Positions 1 to 9,930 are shown, counted from the first letter of the stretch. The stretch is DNA of 64,000 bases from Methanoregula sp. (GCF_028679125.1 NZ_JAJRCG010000004.1:19017-83016); one strand, 5' to 3'. A program made the numbers and translations. Notes: generated by a model not told the origin, from the sequence alone.

Positions 1-341
1 CCGGGTCTCTCCCGGATACAGCAGTAGAGTGTATTCCTGACGGAATTTCCCAGAATATTTCCCCGTACTATCCTCCTGAATCCGAGAACCGAGAGGAGTT
101 TTATCGTGAATACGATCTCGACCGGGGCCAGCAGGAGGGGAGAGATGGCAAGGGCAATGACTATCACCATCTCACGGAGCGTAAGATCCCAGAACGTGAT
201 TGGGACGATGTCCGGTACTGCAATGCCGGTTGCCCCAAATGCAGGTTCAACCGTATATTGCTCCGGGAATGCGGTCGCCGGTACTGCCGTCATCGCCAGC
301 AGGACAATGAATAATACGGCAGAAGAGAGCGCCCGCATCAT
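1..341 (-). CDS. Membrane protein with probable C-terminal HTH, partial at window edge
   Basis: The gene starts at 341 (tandem ATG codons at 341 and 338) and stays open to the window edge, so only about 113 N-terminal residues are visible. Residues 4-24 form a signal-like hydrophobic stretch. A short polar, probably external, segment follows. Residues 57-80 are a clear membrane helix. A basic stretch after it (FRRIVRGNILGNSVRNTLY) looks like the lead-in to a cytoplasmic winged helix-turn-helix, as in the methanogen family of membrane-bound HTH regulators; the HTH itself lies outside the window. It lies 21 bases downstream of the 165-residue gene on the same strand and is probably co-transcribed with it. 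The membrane topology is seen; the regulator role is inferred. Confidence 0.6.
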   Translation of the reverse strand, partial: MMRALSSAVLFIVLLAMTAVPATAFPEQYTVEPAFGATGIAVPDIVPITFWDLTLREMVIVIALAISPLLLAPVEIVFTIKLLSVLGFRRIVRGNILGNSVRNTLYCCIRERP

Positions 342-362
342 AGCAGCTTTATATTTCTGTGT

Positions 363-860
363 TCATTCATCATCCTTGTGGTTGTCCGTCGCTGTCCGGA
401 TCCATGACAGGTTTTCGAGACTTCCCGTGGCGATATTCTTGTTACTGTGGATAAGGAACTTCCAGGTCCCCGGCGTTACCTGATCCGGGTTACTGATCTT
501 CAGATCGATCCTCCCGTCAACGATACCATCTGATTCATCGTAAAATGGGCCGAGGGTCCGATCCGGTGCAATGACCGTCACTGATATGGGATCGGTAATA
601 TCACCGCTGTAGAGCGAGACGATGATATACCTGGTACCCGCAGTCACATTTTTTGAGAACAGGGCGCTGTTGTTGCCGGTCATCGTCCCGGTATGTCCGG
701 TAAGGTGACCCATGACCGCAATCTGCCCGGAACCGTTCAGGGTTTTCTCGCCGGCCAGTGACGGGCTGTACGGCTCGCGGGGTATGTTCCCCGGCAGTGC
801 GAGCGCAAGTACCAGTATCGCCCCGGCACAGAGCAGCATCCCGATCCAAAGGCCCCTCAT
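363..860 (-). CDS. Membrane-anchored or secreted hypothetical protein, 165 aa
   Basis: Not recognised. Residues 5-23 are one strong hydrophobic segment, an uncleaved anchor or signal peptide. The rest is polar and beta-rich, with the pattern of a small extracellular sandwich domain and several N-x-T/S sites. No cysteine motif or catalytic signature is visible. It is the first gene of a two-gene unit with the HTH-type membrane protein that follows 21 bases later, so it could be the external sensing or partner component of that protein. That role is inference from position only. Confidence 0.55.
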   Translation of the reverse strand: MRGLWIGMLLCAGAILVLALALPGNIPREPYSPSLAGEKTLNGSGQIAVMGHLTGHTGTMTGNNSALFSKNVTAGTRYIIVSLYSGDITDPISVTVIAPDRTLGPFYDESDGIVDGRIDLKISNPDQVTPGTWKFLIHSNKNIATGSLENLSWIRTATDNHKDDE

Positions 861-1025
861 GATAACAACTGTTCGCGTGAATCATATCAGGATTCCTTTT
901 TTGTCCCGCCCGGTTCTGACGACATGTAGAGTGTTTGCTCATAAATCGTTTACATACGCGGCCCGATTTTCCTGATGTAAACGCACCGTCTCATGGCGCG
1001 TGCATCCTGTAATAACGGTGAAACC

Positions 1026-3242
1026 ATGATCCAGAAAAACCACTTCCTGATATTTTCAGGCTTTCTCGCAGGGCTCATCCTTGCATTTGCAGCGATGACC
1101 CTGTTTTTGCCAGCGTATGCGGGAACCCCAGGTTCCGCCCCGGCATTCCAGCCTCGTGTGCAGCAGAATGTGACCGTCGGATCCGGTGATCTGCCTCAGT
1201 TTTCTTCGACTGATGATGCCCGGGCATTTCTTCAGGCTCACACGGATGGCGGGGATCTGCCCGTTCTCTTAACTGAAGGGACTGGATCGGCAGCTGCCCT
1301 CATAAACGGCACCCGGACCTGGCGATTCGATGTCGATACCTCGACGTTCAAACCGGACGAGTATATCATCACGGCCAGTGCCATCCTGCAGGATGCGACC
1401 GGCTCGGCCCTCTTCAATGTCCTTGATCCATCGCAGGGAAGGATCACAACGCAGTTCCAGCAGCAGGCTCCATTACCGGCCACGAACGGATCTTTCATTA
1501 CCATCAACCCGGTCGGCGATCATTACATTGGAGACAAATTCACGATCACCGGGCGGACGAACCTTGCTGCCGGTGACGAGATCCTCGTTCAGGTCTATTC
1601 CTCGTCCTTCAGACCCACCCAGAAGAGCCAGAGCGGGGAATTTTCCGGGGCAACCGGGACCGTCAGGACATCGGCCTCAGCCCAGCCGGTGACGGCCGCA
1701 ACGCAGGCCCCGCTGTCCGAGTCCGGCAGGAAATATTCCACCACCAATGTCCAGGTAAAGGATGTTGATGAAGCGGATATCGTCAAGACAGACGGGACTT
1801 ATATTTATCTCGTCACAGGCAATCGTCTCCATATCCTCAAAGGGTATCCGGCCCAGGAGGCAGGCATCATCTCGACCCTGCAGTTCTCCGGGTCTCCCCA
1901 GTCGCTGTATCTTGACGGGGACCGGCTCGTACTCATCACTTCCACACAGCGATCGTATGATTTCAGCCGCTGCCAGCCCGGCGCATGCAGCGGTACGATC
2001 CCGATAGCCCAAAAGACCCAGGTGTTCGTGTATTCGGTGAAGGACCCGGTGCACCCCGTTCTCGTGCGCGAGATGGAGCTGGATGGCGTATACAAGGATA
2101 CCCGCATGATCGGGTCCATGCTCTACTTCGTGACAGAAGATTATCTCGACCTGTATGCCAGCGATGTTGTCTTCCCTGAGGTGTACGACAGCAGCCACGG
2201 GTCATTTGTTCCGTCGGTGTATTACTTTGACCGGAACGACCGGAGCTTCTCCTTAACCACCATCGGTGCGGTCGATATACAGGCGACCGGGCCGGTGAAA
2301 GCCAGGACCTTCCTCATCGGGTCGGCGGGCACGGTCTACGTCTCCCCCGATACCCTGTTCATCGCGGTCCCCGGGGCCGGCAACGGGCAGGCGATCCAGT
2401 CCACCGAGCTGTATGCCTTTTCACTGGACGATGGCGAGCTGACCTATTCTGCCCGGGGCACCGTGGACGGGACGCTGCTGAACCAGTTCTCAATGGACGA
2501 GTACGGGGGCAACCTGCGGGTGGCAACGACCGTCCAGGATTACCAGCACAACGGCTATTCCAGCAGGGTCACGATCCTCGATGGCCGGCTGGAGGTCATC
2601 GGATCGGTGGGGGACCTGGCTTCTGGCGAGCAGATCTATGCAGCACGGTTCATGGGGGACCGCCTCTACCTCGTAACGTTCCGGGAAACCGATCCGCTGT
2701 TCGTCATCGATCTCACATATCCTAAAAACCCGAAGGTCCTTGGCGAACTGCATATCCCCGGGTTCTCCCGGTACCTGCATCCCTATGACGCAACGCACCT
2801 GATTGGCGTCGGGAAGGAGTCCACCTGGGGCGGGCTGAAGATTGCGCTCTTCGATGTCACCGACGTGCACAACCCTCGCCTGGTCGATGAAGAAAAACTT
2901 GGCGGATACGGCAGCGACTCCGAAGTGCTCCGGGATCACAAGGCCTTCCTGTTTGACCGTGAGAAGGATCTCCTCGTCCTCCCCGTCCGGATTACAGAGG
3001 ACAATCCTTCCAACCGTGGTGTGAGCCAGATCTGGGGCGGTGCATATGTGTTCGGTGTGAACCCGGACCGGGGATTCACCGAAAAAGGGACGGTAGTGCA
3101 CTACCGTAATTCGGGCAACCCGAACGATGTGAAACGCTCATTCTACATCGAGAATGTGCTCTATACCCTGGCACCGGATAAACTTGTGATGAGCGATCTT
3201 GCCAATGGTACGCAGCTGATCGGGGAGGTCCGGCTCGGGTAA
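1026..3242 (+). CDS. Secreted beta-propeller domain protein, 738 aa
   Basis: The start at 1026 is chosen because a GGTGA ribosome site lies just before it and the signal/anchor segment follows at once; an ATG at 993 in frame would add 11 polar residues. Residues 7-32 are a hydrophobic export signal. Residues ~35-240 are a polar, low-complexity Ser/Thr/Gln-rich region. From the DVDEADIVKTDG motif at about residue 245 to the end the protein matches the archaeal C-terminal beta-propeller family (COG4880/Beta_propel, distantly WD40-like), with repeated blades of the form D-G-x-h-h-x-h. It is likely extracellular and attached by its N-terminal helix. The substrate is unknown. It is monocistronic and convergent with the acetyltransferase gene. 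Confidence 0.75.
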   Translation: MIQKNHFLIFSGFLAGLILAFAAMTLFLPAYAGTPGSAPAFQPRVQQNVTVGSGDLPQFSSTDDARAFLQAHTDGGDLPVLLTEGTGSAAALINGTRTWRFDVDTSTFKPDEYIITASAILQDATGSALFNVLDPSQGRITTQFQQQAPLPATNGSFITINPVGDHYIGDKFTITGRTNLAAGDEILVQVYSSSFRPTQKSQSGEFSGATGTVRTSASAQPVTAATQAPLSESGRKYSTTNVQVKDVDEADIVKTDGTYIYLVTGNRLHILKGYPAQEAGIISTLQFSGSPQSLYLDGDRLVLITSTQRSYDFSRCQPGACSGTIPIAQKTQVFVYSVKDPVHPVLVREMELDGVYKDTRMIGSMLYFVTEDYLDLYASDVVFPEVYDSSHGSFVPSVYYFDRNDRSFSLTTIGAVDIQATGPVKARTFLIGSAGTVYVSPDTLFIAVPGAGNGQAIQSTELYAFSLDDGELTYSARGTVDGTLLNQFSMDEYGGNLRVATTVQDYQHNGYSSRVTILDGRLEVIGSVGDLASGEQIYAARFMGDRLYLVTFRETDPLFVIDLTYPKNPKVLGELHIPGFSRYLHPYDATHLIGVGKESTWGGLKIALFDVTDVHNPRLVDEEKLGGYGSDSEVLRDHKAFLFDREKDLLVLPVRITEDNPSNRGVSQIWGGAYVFGVNPDRGFTEKGTVVHYRNSGNPNDVKRSFYIENVLYTLAPDKLVMSDLANGTQLIGEVRLG

Positions 3243-3259
3243 TTGCGATTGTGAAGAAC

Positions 3260-3808
3260 CTACGAGCTCCTTTTTTCCAGCACGTAACAGACCGTCCCCT
3301 CTTCAGCACCGGTTCCTCCAGGTAGCCGATCAGCCCGGGAAAACCCGCTCTTTTCAAGAACCCGGATGGAGGCTCCTGAATCCGGGTAGGTTGTGGCGAT
3401 AATCCGGCTGATGCCGGGAAGGGTGAAGATTTCCGGGATGAGAGCCCGGACGGCTTCGGTTGCATACCCATTGTTCTGGAATTCATCCAGCACCGAGTAG
3501 CCGAGCACGACGCTATCGTGGTCATTTTCGGCCCCGAGGATTCCGCCGTTGCCTACGAGCACCCGGCCTTCTCCGCCCGGCTCGTTGCGTACCCAGTACC
3601 ATGTGGAGAAGACCGATCCTCCGGTATCAGAACACATCCGGATAAACTCGCGGATGACATCCTTATCCATGAGCGGCGGCGGCCATGCATTTGGAATGGC
3701 TGCATGGAGGAGCCGGGCCAGCTGCCCCCAGTCATTCAGGTCTGCTTCCAGGATCTCCCGGGTTGCCGGGATGAGTTCGAGCCGTTCGGTGCAGAGGGGA
3801 GATGTCAT
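3260..3808 (-). CDS. GNAT family N-acetyltransferase (RimJ/RimL-like), 182 aa
   Basis: The start at 3808 gives MTSPLCTERLELIPAT, the standard beginning of RimJ-type acetyltransferases; a longer frame exists upstream but adds only low-complexity Arg/Ser-rich sequence that overlaps larC. The acetyl-CoA site motif V-L-D-E-F-Q-N-N-G-Y-A-T-E-A (Q/R-x-x-G-x-G/A type) is at about residues 106-119 and is followed by the typical N-x-x-S-x-R-V-L-E-K-x-G-F segment. It would transfer acetyl from acetyl-CoA to an amine on a protein or small molecule; the acceptor is not predictable. It lies 28 bases downstream of larC on the same strand. Confidence 0.8.
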   Translation of the reverse strand: MTSPLCTERLELIPATREILEADLNDWGQLARLLHAAIPNAWPPPLMDKDVIREFIRMCSDTGGSVFSTWYWVRNEPGGEGRVLVGNGGILGAENDHDSVVLGYSVLDEFQNNGYATEAVRALIPEIFTLPGISRIIATTYPDSGASIRVLEKSGFSRADRLPGGTGAEEGTVCYVLEKRSS

Positions 3809-3836
3809 GATCCGGGGCTGTCTGTCACAAAAAAGG

Positions 3837-5072
3837 TTAGTTCTTTTTGTCAGGGGGCTGCCACCGTTTCTTCCGTGCCTGCTCCCACGCGTGCTCTTCT
3901 GCGATCCGGAGCACCTCGCGGACCGGCATTTCGATCTCTGCCGCGAAGTCCCGGGCCGGGTCAAACTCCGCCTTGAGCGTGTATACCGAGCCGTGCATCC
4001 ACCCGAGTTTCACCGGCAGTTTCCGGCTCTTCCCGGTAATCCTGACCTCAATCTCTTCGATGGTCCGGTCCGCGATGAACCGGTGGACTGCCGGGATACA
4101 CCGGATGCCCAGCGTTCCCAGTTCCTGTGCCATCAGTTCGGCGATCTGCACGCTTGTTGCCGGCAGGCAGATCACCCGTATCAGGTATCCCGGCCGCCCT
4201 TTCTTCATAACGATTGGAGTGGCACTCGCATCCCGGGCACCGGCCTCCATGAACCTTGTTATCGCGTTGGCGATCACCTCGCCGCTCACATCGTCCACGT
4301 TCGTCTCGAGGATATCAACGGTGTCTTTTGGCAGCTCTCCGGGTGCCACGGCAACGCCGGTCGTCTCCACGACCATGGCCCGGAGCACGTTGGGCGAGTG
4401 GGAGGGGTCGCGGGTACCGGCCCCGTACCCGATTGTCTTGATCGTGTATGCCGGCAGTCCTTCTTCACCAATGGCCTGTGCAGCGAACTCGGCAAGGAGT
4501 GCGGCCCCGGTCGGGGTGCAGAGTTCCCCGGCATGGATGCCGGAGATGGTGACAAGGCTGGTGTGCCGGAGGATTGCTGCTGTTGCGGGTGCCGGGATCG
4601 GGAAGGTGCCATGCGAACCGGTGCCGGTACCGTGGCCGAGCGTGACCGGCAGGATCCGGATACCGTCGACGCCCAGCGTATGGAGGGCGGTACAGGCCCC
4701 GATGATATCCGCGATGGCGTCGTCAGCCCCGACCTCGTGGAAATGCACGTGGGTTCCGTGCACCTCCTCCTCGGCAGCATTAATCCGCTCAAAGACCCTC
4801 CGTGCCATCGCGAGCGCGGGTTCCGGCACGTGGGGCGCGGCTTCTGCAATCCGCCCCAGCACCTCGGAGAGGGTCCGGTGGACCGGCAGGGCTTTCGTAT
4901 CGATCCTGAGGGCCTGTATACCGGCGCGGGTCACGCGGGTGATCGACGGCTCCGCTACCACCGCTTTCATCGCCTCCACGACGACATCCCTGTCCGCTCC
5001 GCAATCCAGCAGAGCCCCCGTGATCATGTCGCCCGCTGCCCCGTGGAAGGGGTCGAGTATGAGGAATCGCAT
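3837..5072 (-). CDS. larC: LarC family nickel insertion protein (DUF111), 411 aa
   Basis: The N-terminus carries the family hallmark D-P-F-H-G-A-A-G-D-M at residues 7-16, and the whole length fits LarC. In lactate racemase maturation LarC is a CTP-dependent cyclometallase that inserts nickel into the pyridinium bisthiocarboxylate nucleotide. Many methanogens have LarC without an obvious racemase. Histidine-rich stretches (G-T-H-V-H-F-H-E-V-G) around residues 105-115 could bind metal. No larA, larB or larE is visible here. The gene is divergent from cdc48 with only 42 bases between starts. On the minus strand a CATATACG box near 5095-5100 sits about 26 bases before the ATG, suggesting a near-leaderless transcript. 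Confidence 0.88.
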   Translation of the reverse strand: MRFLILDPFHGAAGDMITGALLDCGADRDVVVEAMKAVVAEPSITRVTRAGIQALRIDTKALPVHRTLSEVLGRIAEAAPHVPEPALAMARRVFERINAAEEEVHGTHVHFHEVGADDAIADIIGACTALHTLGVDGIRILPVTLGHGTGTGSHGTFPIPAPATAAILRHTSLVTISGIHAGELCTPTGAALLAEFAAQAIGEEGLPAYTIKTIGYGAGTRDPSHSPNVLRAMVVETTGVAVAPGELPKDTVDILETNVDDVSGEVIANAITRFMEAGARDASATPIVMKKGRPGYLIRVICLPATSVQIAELMAQELGTLGIRCIPAVHRFIADRTIEEIEVRITGKSRKLPVKLGWMHGSVYTLKAEFDPARDFAAEIEMPVREVLRIAEEHAWEQARKKRWQPPDKKN

Positions 5073-5080
5073 TATCAGTA

Positions 5081-5089
5081 CCTATAAAT
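5081..5089 (+). promoter_or_regulatory. TATA box for cdc48
   Basis: CCTATAAAT lies about 26-34 bases before the chosen ATG at 5115. This spacing puts the transcript start near 5108-5112, after the alternative ATG at 5100, and so supports 5115 as the real start. Confidence 0.5.
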
Positions 5090-5114
5090 CCCTGCGTATA
5101 TGACTTTTAAGGTA

Positions 5115-7532
5115 ATGCCAGAAGTGCAATTAAGGGTGGATTCCGCGTACCCCGGCGACCAGGGTGGCGGCAAGGCCCGGCTGGATCCCGAGACGATGCT
5201 CGCGCTCAAGATCTCGCCCGGCGATCTGGTCGCGATCGAAGGGAAGCGCCGTACCGTTGCCAAGGTCTGGCGGGCACTGGTCGAGGACTGGAACCAGAAG
5301 AAGATCCGGATCGACAACTTCACCCGGATCAATGCCGGTGTCAGCATCGGCGACACGGTCAAGGTTGCGAAGATCACGGACGAGATCGAGGCAAAACGCA
5401 TTGTTCTCGCACCCCCGGAGGACCTCCCGAAGAAGATCCCGATCGCCAACAACCCGCACGTTGTCAACGGTCTCATCGATTTCCCGATAGCAAAGAACGA
5501 CACCGTCCCGGTCATGCTCGGCCTGCCGTTCATCCAGCCGCAGATCATCGGCTTCAAGGTGGTCGAGGTCGAACCCGAGGAAGCCGTCATCATCACCAAG
5601 AACACGTCTATCGAGTTCTCGGACAAGCCGGCCGCGGGTTTTGAGGGAATCAAGCGGTTCAGCTACGAGGATATCGGCGGCTTAAAGGACGAGCTCCAGC
5701 GCCTCCGCGAGACGATCGAGCTCCCGCTCCGGCACCCGGAGCTCTTCCAGAAACTGGGAATCGAGCCACCCAAGGGTGTGCTCCTCTACGGCCCGCCCGG
5801 CACGGGAAAGACCCTGATTGCAAAGGCGGTGGCAAGCGAGAGCGGGGCACACTTCATCTCGATTGCAGGGCCCGAAGTGATCTCGAAGTATTATGGTGAG
5901 AGCGAGCAGCGCCTGCGTGAAGTCTTCGAGGAGGCCCGCGAGAACGCCCCCTCGATCATCTTCATTGACGAGCTCGACTCCATTGCGCCCCGGCGCGAGG
6001 AAGTGACCGGGGAGGTGGAGCGCCGGGTCGTTGCCCAGCTCCTGACCATGATGGATGGCCTCGAGGAACGCGGGCAGGTTGTCGTGATCGGTGCTACGAA
6101 CCGGGTCGACGCGATCGACGCCGCACTCCGCAGGCCCGGCCGGTTCGACCGGGAGATCGAGATCGGTGTCCCGAGCGAGCCCGATCGGATCGAGATCATG
6201 AAGATCCATACCCGGGGTATGCCCCTCTCAGAGGATGTCAGCCTGGATGTGCTCGCCCAGCAGACCCACGGGTTTGTCGGGGCTGATCTTGCGGCCCTTG
6301 CACGCGAGGCGGCTATCCGGGCCCTCCGGCGCTACCTCCCGGACCTGGACCTCGATGCCGAGGAGATCCCGGCGGAAGTGCTGGACAACCTCAAGGTCTA
6401 TGGCAGCGATTTCCGCAGCGCCCAGCGCGATGTTGGCCCGAGCGCCATGCGCGAAGTGATGCTCGAGGTCTCCCACGTGAAGTGGCAGAATGTCGGTGGT
6501 CTCGAATCTGCCAAGACCGAGGTGCGGGAAGCGATCGAGCTCCCGCTCACCAACCGGCAGAAGTTCGAGGACCTGGGTATCGAGCCCCCGCGGGGAATCC
6601 TCCTCTACGGTCCGCCCGGAACGGGCAAGACCCTGATCGCAAAAGCGGTGGCAAGCGAGAGCGGCGCCAACTTCATCCCGGTCCGGGGACCCCAGCTCCT
6701 CTCCAAGTGGGTGGGCGAGAGCGAGCGTGCTGTCCGCGAGGTCTTCAAGAAGGCCCGGCAGGTCTCCCCCTCGATCATCTTCTTCGATGAGATCGATGCA
6801 CTGGCCCCTGCCCGGGGCACGAGCAGCGACTCGCACGTGATCGACAATGTGCTCAACCAGATCCTCACCGAGATGGATGGCCTTGAGGAACTCAAGGACG
6901 TCGTGGTCATGGGTGCCACCAATCGCCCGGACATCGTTGATCCGGCACTCCTGCGTGCGGGACGGTTCGACCGCCTCGTCTATATCGGCGAACCCGGCCC
7001 GGAGGATCGCAAGAAGATCATCGGCATCCACACCCGGTTCATGCCGTTTGAAGGCTCTACGGTTGAAGAGATCGTGAAGCTGACCGAGCGGTTCAGCGAG
7101 GACGCACTTGGGGAACTCATCGAGAATCTCGGAAAGGACAAGATCATCACGGTTGAGGATGTGAAAGCGGTCATCACACCGGCAAAGGACGACAGCACCG
7201 GGCTCCCCACCGGCATGAGGCGGAGACGGTTCCTGGAACTGCTGGGCGAGAAGAACCTCACCCTTTCCGACCCGGCCCGCGAGCGTCTTGCAGGAGACCT
7301 TGCCGGCATCACCGAAGGCTTCGTTGGATCGGATCTTGAATCACTCTGCCGGGAGGCCGGCATGCTGGCTCTCCGGGACAACGCGACGACCGTCGCAAAG
7401 AAGCACTTCGAAGAGGCCCAGAAGAAGGTCCACCCGACGATGAACGACAACCTCCGGCAATACTATGGCAAGATCCAGCAGCATTTCAAGGGTGGGCTGC
7501 CGAAGTCGGTCCAGCCACCGGAATACCAGTAA
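5115..7532 (+). CDS. cdc48: VAT/CDC48 family AAA+ ATPase, 805 aa
   Basis: The protein has the N-terminal substrate domain ([12 protein letters not shown], about residues 6-17) and two AAA modules. Walker A GPPGTGKT occurs at about residues 226-233 (D1) and 499-506 (D2). Walker B motifs are [11 protein letters not shown] and [11 protein letters not shown]. Arginine-finger segments RRPGRFD and RAGRFD follow. The enzyme unfolds substrates and feeds the archaeal proteasome. D2 is unusual: after the I-H-T-R-F-M-P segment there is an insertion of about 70 residues (roughly residues 648-720) before the sensor-2 region T-E-G-F-V-G-S-D. The length is therefore above the usual ~740-760. The start is set by the TATA spacing and an AAGGT ribosome site. 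Confidence 0.93.
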   Translation: MPEVQLRVDSAYPGDQGGGKARLDPETMLALKISPGDLVAIEGKRRTVAKVWRALVEDWNQKKIRIDNFTRINAGVSIGDTVKVAKITDEIEAKRIVLAPPEDLPKKIPIANNPHVVNGLIDFPIAKNDTVPVMLGLPFIQPQIIGFKVVEVEPEEAVIITKNTSIEFSDKPAAGFEGIKRFSYEDIGGLKDELQRLRETIELPLRHPELFQKLGIEPPKGVLLYGPPGTGKTLIAKAVASESGAHFISIAGPEVISKYYGESEQRLREVFEEARENAPSIIFIDELDSIAPRREEVTGEVERRVVAQLLTMMDGLEERGQVVVIGATNRVDAIDAALRRPGRFDREIEIGVPSEPDRIEIMKIHTRGMPLSEDVSLDVLAQQTHGFVGADLAALAREAAIRALRRYLPDLDLDAEEIPAEVLDNLKVYGSDFRSAQRDVGPSAMREVMLEVSHVKWQNVGGLESAKTEVREAIELPLTNRQKFEDLGIEPPRGILLYGPPGTGKTLIAKAVASESGANFIPVRGPQLLSKWVGESERAVREVFKKARQVSPSIIFFDEIDALAPARGTSSDSHVIDNVLNQILTEMDGLEELKDVVVMGATNRPDIVDPALLRAGRFDRLVYIGEPGPEDRKKIIGIHTRFMPFEGSTVEEIVKLTERFSEDALGELIENLGKDKIITVEDVKAVITPAKDDSTGLPTGMRRRRFLELLGEKNLTLSDPARERLAGDLAGITEGFVGSDLESLCREAGMLALRDNATTVAKKHFEEAQKKVHPTMNDNLRQYYGKIQQHFKGGLPKSVQPPEYQ

Positions 7533-7620
7533 CCCATTCCTATTTTTCGCGGGAATAATCGTTTTCTTTGCGAAATTTCTCTCAAACGAGCAGAATCTGC
7601 CGCTTACAAAAAAGCTAAAA

Positions 7621-7628
7621 TTTATATA
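7621..7628 (+). promoter_or_regulatory. TATA box for the RDD/TPR gene
   Basis: TTTATATA lies 24-31 bases before the ATG at 7652 in an AT-rich gap after cdc48. A transcript starting about 25 bases downstream would be almost leaderless, and no Shine-Dalgarno sequence precedes the ATG, which agrees. Confidence 0.6.
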
Positions 7629-7651
7629 GTGCTCTCTTTAAATGTTTTCTA

Positions 7652-9013
7652 ATGGTCCGGTGTCCCCGTTGCGGGTTTATGATTCCAGAAGGGGAAACCG
7701 AATGCGGTCTCTGTCACAGAGATGTATCCAGGATAACAAACCGGCCGCAACCGGCTGGTGCACACCGTTACCATCTTCATGATGATGAACCGGCCGAGGA
7801 ACCCCGGCATCAGGATATCAGGTACACCGGGGTCTGGAGGCGCTGGAGTGCAGGTCTTCTGGATCTGATGTTTGCAGCAGCCCTTGTATTTGCTGCGAAG
7901 AGCGCCTGCGAACTACTGCAATACCCGTCCAGTGTCCCGATGGCGATACTCACGGCCGGTGTTTTTTATTTTTTCCTCTTAACGCCGTTCCTGATAAGCA
8001 GCAACTACCAGGCTTCACCGGGAAAGATCGTATTCGGGATCGTTGTAACCGATACCTGCGGAAAGCAGGTATCGTTTTCACGCGCCCTGTTCCGGGAGAT
8101 CAGCAAGTATGTCTCGCTGCTGCCCGTGGGTCTCGGTTTTGTCATGCTTGTTTTTACAAAAAAGAAGCAGGAACTGCATGATCTCCTGGCTCTCACGGTC
8201 GTAACAAAGCGATCGGAAACCCACCTGCTGATGAATACCCCTGGCAATGTGTTCATGACTAACCGGAGCCTGTTCTTTGGCAGGATCATAACCGCGGGGG
8301 TAATCCTCTGTTCCCTTCTTGTCCTGCTCTATTTCGGCATGATCCTGCACGAGACGATTACGCCGCAGGGGATAGCCGCCCACAGTGCAGTATTTGCTGC
8401 CGATTCGGTTGCCGATACGAACTATCCCGGGCTCTCGCTCCCCCTGTACGATATCGCGCTCGGCCTGATACCCGATGATATGGATACCCTGGTAAAGAAA
8501 GTGAATGTCCTGAGCAGGGAGAGCCGGGAGGCTGAAGCACAGCTCCTTCTCAACAGCGCCATGATCGCCCATCCGGATGATCCGGTCCTGGTCATTGCTA
8601 CCGGGGATCTCATGTACTCGGAAGGGCAGTATGAGACAGCCATCCAGTATTACGAGAAGGCCTTATCGACCAACCCGAAGGATGCAAATACGTGGATCAG
8701 GAAGGGGGATGCGTATCTTGCCATCTCGATTGCTGAAATGCAGGGTATGCGTGAGCAATTTAAAACCCTGACATCGGGAGATGCAGATTCGTCCCTGTCA
8801 TCTGACGCATCCACCATGGATACATTCCGTTCAACGGAATCCTACCGGCAGGCGATAAAAGCGTACAACGAAGCCATCACCATCAACCCGTTCACCAGCA
8901 TCGAGATCACCGGCAGGGTCCTGGCATCAACCCAGGCTCTTGTCAGCACCTATCAGGGAATCCTGGATGACATTGGCATTGATAATTCAACGATGCAGAT
9001 TGTGTCCCGGTAA
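7652..9013 (+). CDS. Zinc ribbon - RDD membrane - TPR protein, 453 aa
   Basis: Three parts are visible. Residues 4-24 hold a zinc ribbon (C-P-R-C-G ... C-G-L-C). Residues ~64-185 are an RDD family membrane domain with the R-R-W-S-A-G-L-L-D signature at about 67-75 and three to four hydrophobic helices, with another helix near 210-232. Residues ~285-425 carry tetratricopeptide repeats (Y-S-E-G-Q-Y-E-T-A-I-Q-Y-Y-E-K-A-L-S-T-N-P-K type). It is probably an inner-membrane scaffold with cytosolic TPRs. RDD proteins are often called transporters, but no substrate can be assigned. The same zinc-ribbon or TPR plus membrane design recurs in the DnaJ-TPR gene at 39013. Confidence 0.75.
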   Translation: MVRCPRCGFMIPEGETECGLCHRDVSRITNRPQPAGAHRYHLHDDEPAEEPRHQDIRYTGVWRRWSAGLLDLMFAAALVFAAKSACELLQYPSSVPMAILTAGVFYFFLLTPFLISSNYQASPGKIVFGIVVTDTCGKQVSFSRALFREISKYVSLLPVGLGFVMLVFTKKKQELHDLLALTVVTKRSETHLLMNTPGNVFMTNRSLFFGRIITAGVILCSLLVLLYFGMILHETITPQGIAAHSAVFAADSVADTNYPGLSLPLYDIALGLIPDDMDTLVKKVNVLSRESREAEAQLLLNSAMIAHPDDPVLVIATGDLMYSEGQYETAIQYYEKALSTNPKDANTWIRKGDAYLAISIAEMQGMREQFKTLTSGDADSSLSSDASTMDTFRSTESYRQAIKAYNEAITINPFTSIEITGRVLASTQALVSTYQGILDDIGIDNSTMQIVSR

Positions 9014-9060
9014 CAGGATGTGGGAAATCCTGTCTCATGGTATGATACCGGAATGACGCA

Positions 9061-9867
9061 TTACCCGGTCACCAGCATCATCATACCGATAAGGACCAGG
9101 AGCCCGGCAAACAGGATCTGTAAATTCCGGCCGGAACAGTTGTGAGCACACCGCACCCCGATGCGGGCAAGCGGGATGGTAGTAACCGCGAGAATCGCGA
9201 AGGTCAGGAGATCCACGTACCCGAACGAGTAGTGCGGAAGGCCTGAAACACCAATCCCGTTGATGATATACGCGGTCACCGCCCCTGCCGATGAGAAGAT
9301 GAGGCAGGCAGAGGATGTGCCGACTGCCCGGTGGATCGGGTAACCGAGCAGGATGACGAGCGCCGGGACAAGCAGTGCCCCGCCCCCGATCCCGGCAAGG
9401 CCGGAGATCGTCCCGATGGAGAAGCCCAGCAGGATATGCATGCCGGCCGATCCCTGTCTCTCGCAGGCAGGACACTCCCGGAGGCTCCAGACCATGCGGA
9501 TGGCGATCGCGATGATCAGGAAGGCGAAAAAAATCCGGAGCACAATGCCCGGCAGGTGAGCGGCAAGGGTGCCTCCGGCGAGCCCCCCGAAGACTGCGGC
9601 TATCCCCATCGGTATAGCGGCGTGCCAGTCAACGGCACCCCGCTTGTGGTGGCCGAGCGCCCCGCTCACCATGGTCGGGAGCATCACGGCAAGCGAGGTG
9701 CCGAATGCAATCCGGGTGGCGAGCGTGGAATCCATCCCGCTGCCCGTATACAGCCAGAACTGGACCGGGGACATCAGGACCCCCCCGCCGATACCAAAGA
9801 GCCCGGAGGCCGTACCGGCACAGATCCCGGTGAAGAAAAGGCATACGAACTGCACGAGTGGGTCCAT
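9061..9867 (-). CDS. TauE/SafE family anion (sulfite) exporter, 268 aa
   Basis: The protein is hydrophobic throughout, with about eight membrane helices and two copies of the family motif G-x-F-G-I-G-G-G (residues ~23-29) and G-L-A-G-I-G-G-G-A-L-L-V-P (residues ~158-170). These mark the duplicated TauE/SafE (DUF81) fold, which moves sulfite, sulfoacetate or related anions across the membrane. A short Cys pair (E-C-P-A-C-E) occurs in the cytosolic loop at about residues 132-136. The gene stands alone, convergent with the RDD gene and divergent from the isochorismatase-like gene. The substrate is not predictable. Confidence 0.82.
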   Translation of the reverse strand: MDPLVQFVCLFFTGICAGTASGLFGIGGGVLMSPVQFWLYTGSGMDSTLATRIAFGTSLAVMLPTMVSGALGHHKRGAVDWHAAIPMGIAAVFGGLAGGTLAAHLPGIVLRIFFAFLIIAIAIRMVWSLRECPACERQGSAGMHILLGFSIGTISGLAGIGGGALLVPALVILLGYPIHRAVGTSSACLIFSSAGAVTAYIINGIGVSGLPHYSFGYVDLLTFAILAVTTIPLARIGVRCAHNCSGRNLQILFAGLLVLIGMMMLVTG

Positions 9868-9930
9868 GGCATCTCCGGATATTGCAGAGTTATTATCTGC
9901 CGGGTCTCAATAGTCTAACGGGGAACTACC

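Noticed and set aside
3549..5087. Long open frame on the plus strand (512 codons) across larC
   Set aside because: It is the antisense of larC, which has clear family motifs; the plus-strand product has the Arg/Pro/Gly-rich composition of a GC-rich shadow.
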